Positions 8,667-14,401 of a stretch of 39,284 nt of DNA are shown one piece after another. Made by a program: the position numbers and the translations under genes. The notes under the pieces were generated by a model. The model saw only the letters and a list, made by a program, of their open reading frames with translations. It was not told where the DNA came from and made no database searches. How positions within the stretch are numbered: the first letter of the stretch is position 1; the number at the start of each line of letters is the position of its first letter. The DNA is taken from the NCBI GenBank assembly GCA_033720975.1, contig JAWWBL010000005.1, forward strand, positions 1 to 39,284. Reading direction: 5' to 3'. This stretch comes from JAWWBL01 sp033720975. Its GTDB lineage: Bacteria; Actinomycetota; Acidimicrobiia; Spongiisociales; ZC4RG35.

Positions 8667-8703
8667 TTCGAGTTTGAGTCGACCCGAATTCTACAACTTG
8701 AGT
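8667..8703 (-). promoter_or_regulatory. Probable HspR operator: HAIR half-sites in direct repeat
   Basis: The HAIR consensus known from Streptomyces is CTTGAGT-N7-ACTCAAG. Here, on the plus strand, one exact half-site CTTGAGT (8697-8703) and a near-copy TTTGAGT (8673-8679) point the same way, 24 bp apart, sharing TTGAGTCG. A weaker third, TTCGAGT (8667-8673), abuts the second. I find no properly spaced inverted partner. The placement over the promoter spacer and +1 makes repression by HspR likely, but the geometry differs from the known site. Confidence 0.55.
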
Positions 8704-8716
8704 CGGGTTTTGTCAC
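8688..8716 (-). promoter_or_regulatory. dnaK operon promoter
   Basis: Minus-strand -35 GTGACA (8716-8711) and -10 TAGAAT (8693-8688), each 5 of 6 to the sigma-70 consensus, are separated by 17 bp. The predicted +1 is about 8681, giving a 30-nt leader with GGAGGT ahead of the dnaK ATG. An HspR half-site lies inside the spacer and a second at the start of the transcript, so a bound repressor would block polymerase directly. Confidence 0.75.
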
Positions 8717-8747
8717 ATTTTATCAGTAGAGACTGTGATTTGCCCGC

Positions 8748-9179
8748 TCAGGACGAAAGAGACTTTATGTATTCGACGAGATCGCCGACCTCTTGCTCAC
8801 TGAGCTGGTCGGCGTAGAACGCGGGCATCACAGGTTGGTACCCGGTCACGACCTGGGAGTCGGGATCGACGATCGAATTGAACAAGTAGGTGTCATCGGC
8901 CGTCACGAAGCCTCCGCCCTCAACCGGGCGGCTGGAACCCGCCAAGCCCTTCCAAGTAGGCCCCGTTGTGCCGAGTGTCCCATCGACCGTGTGGCATTGC
9001 AGGCACCCTTGGGCTTCGGCAAGCACCTCACCCCTGGCGGCCGCCTCGGCGTCGAATGAGATCGGGGCCGAAGCGTCCGGTGTCGAGCCTCCCGGCGACT
9101 CGCCGGCGAACAAAAACAAACCCAGCCCGAGAAGCATCACCACACCAAGTGCGAGTACGGCCTCAACCCACTGCCTCAT
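8748..9179 (-). CDS. Membrane-anchored c-type cytochrome
   Basis: A 143-residue protein with one N-terminal membrane helix (residues 5-25, ALGVVMLLGLGLFLF) and a class I cytochrome c domain outside the membrane. Heme attaches at CLQCH (Cys59, Cys62, His63), and the likely axial Met is Met118 in QPVMPAF. The C-terminal EVGDLVEYIKSL is the usual final helix, and the domain resembles those of cytochrome c oxidase subunit II. It is divergent from the nitrite reductase gene and could feed electrons to it or to a terminal oxidase (inference). A -10-like TATACG at 9191-9196 would give a very short leader. Confidence 0.85.
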   Translation of the reverse strand: MRQWVEAVLALGVVMLLGLGLFLFAGESPGGSTPDASAPISFDAEAAARGEVLAEAQGCLQCHTVDGTLGTTGPTWKGLAGSSRPVEGGGFVTADDTYLFNSIVDPDSQVVTGYQPVMPAFYADQLSEQEVGDLVEYIKSLSS

Positions 9180-9298
9180 GTGATGAACCGTATACGACGG
9201 CCCAGGGAAATCTGGTCCATGCGCCTTTCGGAAGCGAAGAATCAGGGCAAGGGGAGGGTCCTCTTCATCATGAGACCAGCGGAACTTCCTGCGATTGC

Positions 9299-9312
9299 GG
9301 GACTTTCGTCCC
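9299..9312. promoter_or_regulatory. DosR/DevR-box-like palindrome between cytochrome c and nitrite reductase
   Basis: GGGACTTTCGTCCC matches 13 of 14 positions of the DosR/DevR core GGGACTWWAGTCCC, and with flanks about 17 of 20 of the extended mycobacterial motif. Its centre is about 103 bp upstream of the nitrite reductase ATG and 126 bp upstream of the cytochrome ATG. If activation used the usual position near -42, the +1 for nitrite reductase would be about 9348, behind a weak -10-like CATCAT (9336-9341). A DosR-like regulator is encoded in the same window at 21701-22372. Confidence 0.65.
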
Positions 9313-9408
9313 TAATGGGCTAGAGCTTCGCCGAGCATCATTCGGTCAGGCGCTCTCATGGGCAGACGGTCCTGTCCGAGCGTGAGTCCGTATTAGAGGG
9401 AGTATGAG

Positions 9409-10899
9409 ATGGACGGGTTTTGGCACAGGGCATGGCAGTTTGCACTGCTGTTCGCAGTGATCGCCATGCTGGCGGCCTCCATAGTGATCCAGGGTCAGAC
9501 GGTCACTGCCGACGAGGTGCGCGACATCGTGGCCGCTCAAGGGGGAGGTGGTGGAGTTTCGGACCCGGTGTGGCCTGCAGACCGCAGCGTGCGGCCGCAA
9601 CTGACTCCCGTGGCCGATCTTTCGGCCGCACCGTCTGGTGAAGCTCATGTCTCCATGGCGCCGGATGTCGTACCACCGATCGAACGCTCGGAGCAGGCCG
9701 TTTGGGATGTTCACCTCGAGTCGATCGAGGGCGCCTGCCCACTCGATCCCGCCAACGGGATAACCACCGAGATGTGGGGCTTCAGGATCATGGGTGAGAA
9801 CGAAGTGATCTGCGGGTCCCCCGGTCCCGTGCTCCGAGGCAGGGTTGGTGATGTTGTCAACATCACGCTCACTAACAACGAGGCCAACACGCATCCACAC
9901 AACATCGACTTCCATGCCGTGACCGGCCAGGGAGGCGGTGCCGCCGATCTCACAGTCAATCCGGGGGAATCGGCCACCATCCAGGTCCGCCTGCTCTACC
10001 CGGGCGCTTTCATGTACCACTGCGCATTTGGCGACGTGCCCGTACACATCGCTCACGGCATGTACGGGATGTTCATCGTCGATCCGGAGGTTCCCCTCCA
10101 CGAGGTCGATCACGAGTGGGCAATCATGCAAAGCGAGTGGTACGTGGGCGAGCCGGGCGTCAGCGGGGAGGCTGCCTTCGATGCCGATGCCTTGTTCGAC
10201 GAGGAGCCCAGGTTCGTCACGTTCAATGGTCGAACCGATGCCCTAACCGGCGACAACGCGCTGCGGATGAGCGTCGGCGAGCGCGCTCGGATCTACTTCG
10301 TCAATGAAGGGCTCAACTTGGATTCCAACTTCCACCCGATTGGCTCGCATTGGGACCTCGTGTATCCAGAGGGTGCGACTCACCCGGCGAATCGCGTGAT
10401 CCGTGGTTCGCAGTCCACCCTCGTCGTAGCGGGTGGCGGAACCGTTGTCGAGTTGGACGCCCTCGTGCCGTCGACCGTGATCCTCGTCGATCACGCCCTA
10501 GTCAGGACGTTCTATAAGGGAGCCATCGGGCTGATCGTTATCACCGGTGACTCCGACTCAGAGATCTTTGGTGCCGGTGACGGCTCGCCACCAGCCGAGG
10601 GTGAGGGCCCCGCCCAAGGACCCGATGCGGTCCGGGGCCAGGAGCTGTTCACACAGACATGTGCGGCTTGCCACGGCCCAAACGCTGAGGGTGTGGATGG
10701 GCTGGGCCCGGCGCTGGTCGATAACAGCTTCGTCGCCGGGTTGAGCGACGAGGATCTGATTGGATTCTTGATCTCTGGCCGCGCGATTGATGACCCGGAC
10801 AACACGACGGGGATTGCCATGCCGGCAAGGGGAGGCAACCCCACCCTGAGCGACGACGACCTTGCCGACATCGCCGCTTTCCTCAGGGACATCAGCTAA
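9409..10899 (+). CDS. nirK: Copper nitrite reductase (NirK type) fused to a C-terminal cytochrome c domain
   Basis: A 496-residue exported enzyme predicted to reduce nitrite to nitric oxide. An N-terminal membrane helix or signal anchor (residues 10-28) and a low-complexity linker precede two cupredoxin domains (about 95-380). Type 1 copper ligands are His164, Cys205, His213 and Met218; type 2 ligands are His169, His204 and His362. The proton-donating pair corresponds to Asp167 (HNIDFH) and His309 (NFHPIGSH). This full set separates NirK from two-domain laccases. After an acidic linker a cytochrome c domain begins near 405, with CAACH (Cys418, Cys421, His422) and probable axial Met471. A C-terminal heme fusion is known from Ralstonia pickettii and supplies electrons directly. 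GAGGGAG lies upstream of the ATG. A DosR-like box lies in the promoter region. Confidence 0.88.
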   Translation: MDGFWHRAWQFALLFAVIAMLAASIVIQGQTVTADEVRDIVAAQGGGGGVSDPVWPADRSVRPQLTPVADLSAAPSGEAHVSMAPDVVPPIERSEQAVWDVHLESIEGACPLDPANGITTEMWGFRIMGENEVICGSPGPVLRGRVGDVVNITLTNNEANTHPHNIDFHAVTGQGGGAADLTVNPGESATIQVRLLYPGAFMYHCAFGDVPVHIAHGMYGMFIVDPEVPLHEVDHEWAIMQSEWYVGEPGVSGEAAFDADALFDEEPRFVTFNGRTDALTGDNALRMSVGERARIYFVNEGLNLDSNFHPIGSHWDLVYPEGATHPANRVIRGSQSTLVVAGGGTVVELDALVPSTVILVDHALVRTFYKGAIGLIVITGDSDSEIFGAGDGSPPAEGEGPAQGPDAVRGQELFTQTCAACHGPNAEGVDGLGPALVDNSFVAGLSDEDLIGFLISGRAIDDPDNTTGIAMPARGGNPTLSDDDLADIAAFLRDIS

Positions 10900-10911
10900 C
10901 TCGTCGATCTT

Positions 10912-10945
10912 GCTCGGTTGCCCGCCCCGCCAGGGGCGATCGAGC
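10912..10945 (+). terminator. Hairpin after nitrite reductase
   Basis: A 12-bp stem (arms 10912-10923 and 10934-10945, two G-T wobbles) with a 10-nt loop begins 12 nt after the stop codon. The following AGTCTCTTC is only weakly pyrimidine-rich, so it may be a terminator without a good U tract. Confidence 0.45.
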
Positions 10946-11030
10946 AGTCTCTTCGAGGCTTTGGGCTCGAGATGCGGAGCGGCCGGCGCGTGCGGTTGTT
11001 TCATGTCATCATGCGTTGGGCAGCTAGGTC

Positions 11031-11060
11031 TAGACAGGGCCAATTGCATTCCGGCATAAA
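11031..11060 (+). promoter_or_regulatory. Possible promoter of the DoxX-like gene
   Basis: TAGACA (11031-11036) and CATAAA (11055-11060) are 18 bp apart and resemble -35 and -10 elements. The predicted +1 is near 11067, which leaves a leader holding the strong AGGAGGAG ribosome site ahead of the ATG at 11107. Matches are partial. Confidence 0.35.
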
Positions 11061-11106
11061 CGCCGGGTCCCGGACATTTCCATATCCGTGACAAAGAGGA
11101 GGAGTC

Positions 11107-11613
11107 ATGACTGAGGTGGATTACGCGTTGCTCGCCCTGAGAGTGTGGGCCGGGGTCGTGATGCTCGCCCATGGGATCAACCACGGGCGCAGTCTCGAGG
11201 GAACTGCGAACTGGTTTGAGAAGAAGGGTTGGAGGGCCCCGCGACTGAACGCCATGTTGTCCTCGGCTAGTGAGGTGGCGGTTGGCCTGGGTCTGATCGT
11301 GGGTCTGCTGACATCGATAGCCGCCGCTGCGCTGGCGGCCACCATGGTTGCCGCTTTTTGGACTGTGCATCGATTCAGCGGTTTCTTCGTGTTCCGACGC
11401 CCCGATGAGGGTTACGAGTATGTGGCGACACTCGCCGTCGTGGCATTTGCGGTGGCAGTCATTGGCCCGGGAGGGATCTCCCTCGATGCGGTGTTCGGGC
11501 TGGACGAAAGCCTTACAGGCCCAACCGGTGCCCTGATCTTCGCCGGAGGCTTGTTGGCCGGCGTCGGCCAGGTGGCAGCTCTCTGGAGAAAGCCCGCCCC
11601 GGCCGCAGACTGA
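11107..11613 (+). CDS. DoxX-family membrane protein
   Basis: 168 residues with about four membrane helices (near 7-25, 52-82, 98-118 and 135-158). The N-terminal LRVWAGVVMLAHGINHG and the SASEVAVGLGLIVGLLT segment are typical of the DoxX/DoxD-like family, named after a thiosulfate:quinone oxidoreductase subunit but mostly of unknown role. In mycobacteria a DoxX protein takes part in a membrane oxidoreductase complex, though I see no partner genes here. The start follows AGGAGGAG directly. Four bases separate it from the next gene, so the two are probably cotranscribed. Confidence 0.8.
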   Translation: MTEVDYALLALRVWAGVVMLAHGINHGRSLEGTANWFEKKGWRAPRLNAMLSSASEVAVGLGLIVGLLTSIAAAALAATMVAAFWTVHRFSGFFVFRRPDEGYEYVATLAVVAFAVAVIGPGGISLDAVFGLDESLTGPTGALIFAGGLLAGVGQVAALWRKPAPAAD

Positions 11614-11617
11614 CCCG

Positions 11618-12349
11618 ATGGCCGGCTTTGATCTCCCCGACCTGCCCGAAACCTTTCAGGACACCCGGGACCATCTTCATCAGATCGCCTTCTATGCGCT
11701 GGGTCCAGTCAGGCACAAGTCCGAGGGCAGGATGGGCCTCATCCATCATGAGGGAGGCTTTGGCACGCCCGAATTCGATGGGAAGGCCCTCCATGTCGAA
11801 GGAGACAGGCTCGTAGTCACCGATGACCAGGGCTCTCAGGCGCATACCTTCACGACGCTTCGGGAGGCCGTCGAGTTTCTCGGTCATGAGTACGAGGATG
11901 AGTGGTTCCCGGACTTCCATGATCCCCTCGATCCTCTCCATCCCGACGAGAGCCTGGATATAGACCCGGAGTCGACACGCGTCCTCGGGCAGTGGTTCGC
12001 ATATGCCTGGGTGCTACTCAACGAGCTCCGAACCCACGGCACTGAAGAGGATGAAGCGTCGGAGGTTCAACTATGGCCGGAGCATTTCGATGCCGCGATC
12101 GAGATGGGCTCACATGAGGCGGGGGCCCGGGCCAGCTACGGGGCCTCGCCGGGGGACGAGGCTCATCCCGAGCCCTACTTGTACGTCTCGGCGTGGGGAG
12201 AGATCGATCGCACCAACCCCTATTGGAATGATCGTTCGTTCAATGGATCAAGCCTTTCGTATGAGGCGTTGCGGCTCGCTAACGATCCAGTCGCGACGGG
12301 ACTCGACTTCCTCCTAGAGGGGTACCGCATTCTGCGAACAGACACATGA
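11618..12349 (+). CDS. Conserved-looking hypothetical protein
   Basis: 243 residues, soluble, acidic, without signal peptide or Cys. The N-terminal third has ETFQDTRDHLHQIAFYALGP and the beta-rich EFDGKALHVEGDRLVV. The C-terminal part contains WPEHFDAAIEMG and PEPYLYVSAWGE, a His- and aromatic-rich pattern that resembles the DUF5996-type hypothetical proteins, though I would not assign it. It has no recognisable catalytic motif. Its ATG lies 4 bp after the DoxX-like stop, so it probably shares that transcript, and it converges on the phosphatase gene. Confidence 0.7.
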   Translation: MAGFDLPDLPETFQDTRDHLHQIAFYALGPVRHKSEGRMGLIHHEGGFGTPEFDGKALHVEGDRLVVTDDQGSQAHTFTTLREAVEFLGHEYEDEWFPDFHDPLDPLHPDESLDIDPESTRVLGQWFAYAWVLLNELRTHGTEEDEASEVQLWPEHFDAAIEMGSHEAGARASYGASPGDEAHPEPYLYVSAWGEIDRTNPYWNDRSFNGSSLSYEALRLANDPVATGLDFLLEGYRILRTDT

Positions 12350-12361
12350 TCGGTCGGTGGG

Positions 12362-12835
12362 TCAGGCTCCAGCGACGGCGGCCAATTCGTCCACCATTCC
12401 CGACGCCGAGGCCATGATCTGGGATATGGCGCGGTCATAGTCGGCTTCGGTCCCTCCGAAAGGGTCAGGGATCTCGTCATCGTCGGTGCTCTTGTCGTAC
12501 GTGCGGAAGAGACGCACCTTCGCCCGCGCTTCGAGAGTTGGAGCGATCTCTTGCAGATCCCGGAGATTGGCCCGGTCCATGGCGACGACGATGTCGAATC
12601 TGCCGAAGTCTGCGGGGATGACCCGACGCGCCCTGCCCTCGACCACCAATCCCCGCCTGGCCGCGGCGTCAGCGACTGCAGGACTCGGAGGATCCCCAAC
12701 GTTCCAGCCCCCGGTACCGGCGGAGTCCACGACGATATCGAGCCCCGCCGCCGCGGCTTCCGCCTTGATTGCTGCCGCCGCCGCTGGAGATCGGCAGATG
12801 TTGCCGGCACAAACGGCCAGCACGGCAAGGCTCAT
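12362..12835 (-). CDS. Low-molecular-weight protein-tyrosine phosphatase
   Basis: 157 residues, the normal length of the family. The P-loop CAGNICRS near the N-terminus supplies nucleophile Cys9 and Arg15 of the CX5R motif, and Asp124 in EIPDPFGG is the general acid. SAGTGGWNVGDPP is the second family motif. It removes phosphate from tyrosine residues in the cytoplasm; in bacteria it usually counters tyrosine kinases in polysaccharide export, and some act on arginine phosphate. No kinase gene is nearby. The ATG overlaps the methyltransferase stop by 4 nt (ATGA), so the pair is coupled. Confidence 0.92.
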   Translation of the reverse strand: MSLAVLAVCAGNICRSPAAAAAIKAEAAAAGLDIVVDSAGTGGWNVGDPPSPAVADAAARRGLVVEGRARRVIPADFGRFDIVVAMDRANLRDLQEIAPTLEARAKVRLFRTYDKSTDDDEIPDPFGGTEADYDRAISQIMASASGMVDELAAVAGA

Positions 12836-13743
12836 GCGGGGGAGGCCAGGCGCTGTTTTGCGATCTCGATGTACTCGGGCTCGGTGTCGAACCCCACATA
12901 GTGCCGCTCCAGGTTGGAAGCGGCCACAGCGGTAGTGCCTGAACCGACGAAGGGATCCAACACGAGGTCACCCTTGTACGTGTAGAGCTGTATGAGCCGC
13001 TTTGGTAGCTCGATCGGGAAGGGAGCGGGGTGACCCACTCTGGTGGCCCGCTCGGCAGGGATCTCCCACACGTCGATCGTCGCCTCGAGAAACTCGTCGG
13101 TTCCGATTGTGGCTTCGCTGGGCAGGCCTTCGCTCTCGCGCCGTGCCCGAGAGCGGGCCCGATCAAAGCGTCCCTTGGACGCGATGATCACTCTCTCGGT
13201 CACATCCCGAAGCACCGGGTTCTGTGGCGATCGGTACGAGCCCCAGGCGCAGCTGCCCCCGGCACCCTTGGCCTTCTGCCAGATCACCTCGCCACGAAGG
13301 AGCATGCCCAGGTCGTTTTGCAGGATCCCGATCACATCGGCTGACAGAGACCGGTAGGGCTTTCGGCCGAGATTGGCTACGTTCACCGCTATCCTCCCGC
13401 CGGGCTCGAGCTTGGATGCGCATACCGAGAACACCTCGTGCAGCATCTCCATGTATTCGACATAACTTGCTGGAACGTGTCCCGATCCCATGTCGCTCTC
13501 GTACTCCTTGCCGGCGAAGTACGGGGGTGACGTGACCACCAATGCGACCGATCGGTCTGCAACCTGGTCGTCGGTCATGTCCCGGGCATCTCCGACAAAC
13601 AGGCGATCCCTCACTGTCGGGAGTGACACCCTTTCGTCCTTGGAGAGGCTTGGAGGCGCAAAGCGGGCATAGAAGTCCGAGGAGTCGTGAGACTCCCGTT
13701 TCCCCGAGCCAAATTCGGACGTAGCCGTCGCCTGCCTAGCCAT
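12832..13743 (-). CDS. Orphan DNA methyltransferase, beta class (N4-cytosine or N6-adenine)
   Basis: About 303 residues. Motif IV TSPPY (residues 71-75) carries the catalytic residues and precedes motif I DPFVGSGTT (263-271), which binds S-adenosylmethionine, so the order is that of the beta class. Ser in SPPY is more common in N4-cytosine enzymes, but N6-adenine enzymes also use it. No restriction endonuclease, specificity subunit or Vsr gene is adjacent, so it is a solitary modification enzyme. The likely ATG at 13743 lies in a CATG palindrome shared with an upstream reading frame of the divergent acetyltransferase. Upstream in-frame sequence to 13950 overlaps that gene and is low-complexity, so it was rejected. 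Confidence 0.88.
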   Translation of the reverse strand: MARQATATSEFGSGKRESHDSSDFYARFAPPSLSKDERVSLPTVRDRLFVGDARDMTDDQVADRSVALVVTSPPYFAGKEYESDMGSGHVPASYVEYMEMLHEVFSVCASKLEPGGRIAVNVANLGRKPYRSLSADVIGILQNDLGMLLRGEVIWQKAKGAGGSCAWGSYRSPQNPVLRDVTERVIIASKGRFDRARSRARRESEGLPSEATIGTDEFLEATIDVWEIPAERATRVGHPAPFPIELPKRLIQLYTYKGDLVLDPFVGSGTTAVAASNLERHYVGFDTEPEYIEIAKQRLASPA

Positions 13744-13795
13744 GCCTGGCGGTGAAGTTACCGGCCCGACACACAGCTTTGACGGCACGACTTCA

Positions 13796-14401
13796 ATGGG
13801 GCCCATGCCGGTTGAGATTGCCGACGACAGGCCGCGGGTGGAAATCGAGCTCGAAGACGGTTCCGTCGCCACGCTCAGCCCGGTAGTCCCGGACGACCTC
13901 GCGCTGTTCGAGGAAGGACTCGACAAGCTGTCAGTCGAGAGTCGATTCACCCGGTTCGGTCAGGGGATCGCCCACCTCACCAGGGCCGAGCTCGACTATC
14001 TGACCGATGTGGATCAGCGCTCGCATGTCGCCTGGGGAGCGTTGGTCGACGGTGAGATCGCCGGAGCAGGCCGATATGTGGCCAGAGAGGACGGGTGCTC
14101 GGAGGTGGCGTTGACCGTCATCGACGAGTACCAGCATCGGGGGCTGGGGTCTGTTCTGCTCGGTGCTCTGGTGGCAGTGGCCGTGGCCGACGGAGTCGAG
14201 GAGCTGTGCTTCGAAGTGGTTCCGGGGAACGTTGCGGTGGAGCACCTTCTCGATGGAGTCGATTTGCGACCAGACGATTCGGGCAGCCTCATCGAGGGTC
14301 GCGTCAGGGTGTCAGACTTGCCGGAGAGTCCGCGGGCGGACGAGTTGGTCGCAGTGATGAATGCTTGCCGCGGTCAGGGAGCCTGGCGCCCTAGCGCGTA
14401 G
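13796..14401 (+). CDS. GNAT-family N-acetyltransferase
   Basis: About 201 residues. The acetyl-CoA-binding motif A is EYQHRGLGSVLLGAL, preceded by the beta strand SEVALTVIDE; the C-terminal half (ELCFEVVPGNVAVEHLL) is the usual GNAT motif B region. The N-terminal region RFTRFGQGIAHLTRAELDYL resembles the acetyltransferase domain attached to protein acetylases such as Pat in actinobacteria, but no cyclic-nucleotide domain is present. ATGs at 13796 and 13805 are both possible and the frame is open back to 13742; no ribosome site decides. The substrate is unknown. It converges with the cyclase-ATPase gene and overlaps it by 28 bp. Confidence 0.8.
   Translation: MGPMPVEIADDRPRVEIELEDGSVATLSPVVPDDLALFEEGLDKLSVESRFTRFGQGIAHLTRAELDYLTDVDQRSHVAWGALVDGEIAGAGRYVAREDGCSEVALTVIDEYQHRGLGSVLLGALVAVAVADGVEELCFEVVPGNVAVEHLLDGVDLRPDDSGSLIEGRVRVSDLPESPRADELVAVMNACRGQGAWRPSA

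Noticed and set aside
8697..8725. A full HAIR inverted repeat starting at the exact CTTGAGT
   Set aside because: The expected ACTCAAG partner 7 bp away is absent; only direct-repeat half-sites are visible.
11041..11090. Possible DosR box GGGTCCCGG upstream of the DoxX-like gene
   Set aside because: Only the GTCCC half matches; the other half-site positions score at background, so it is not a DosR site.
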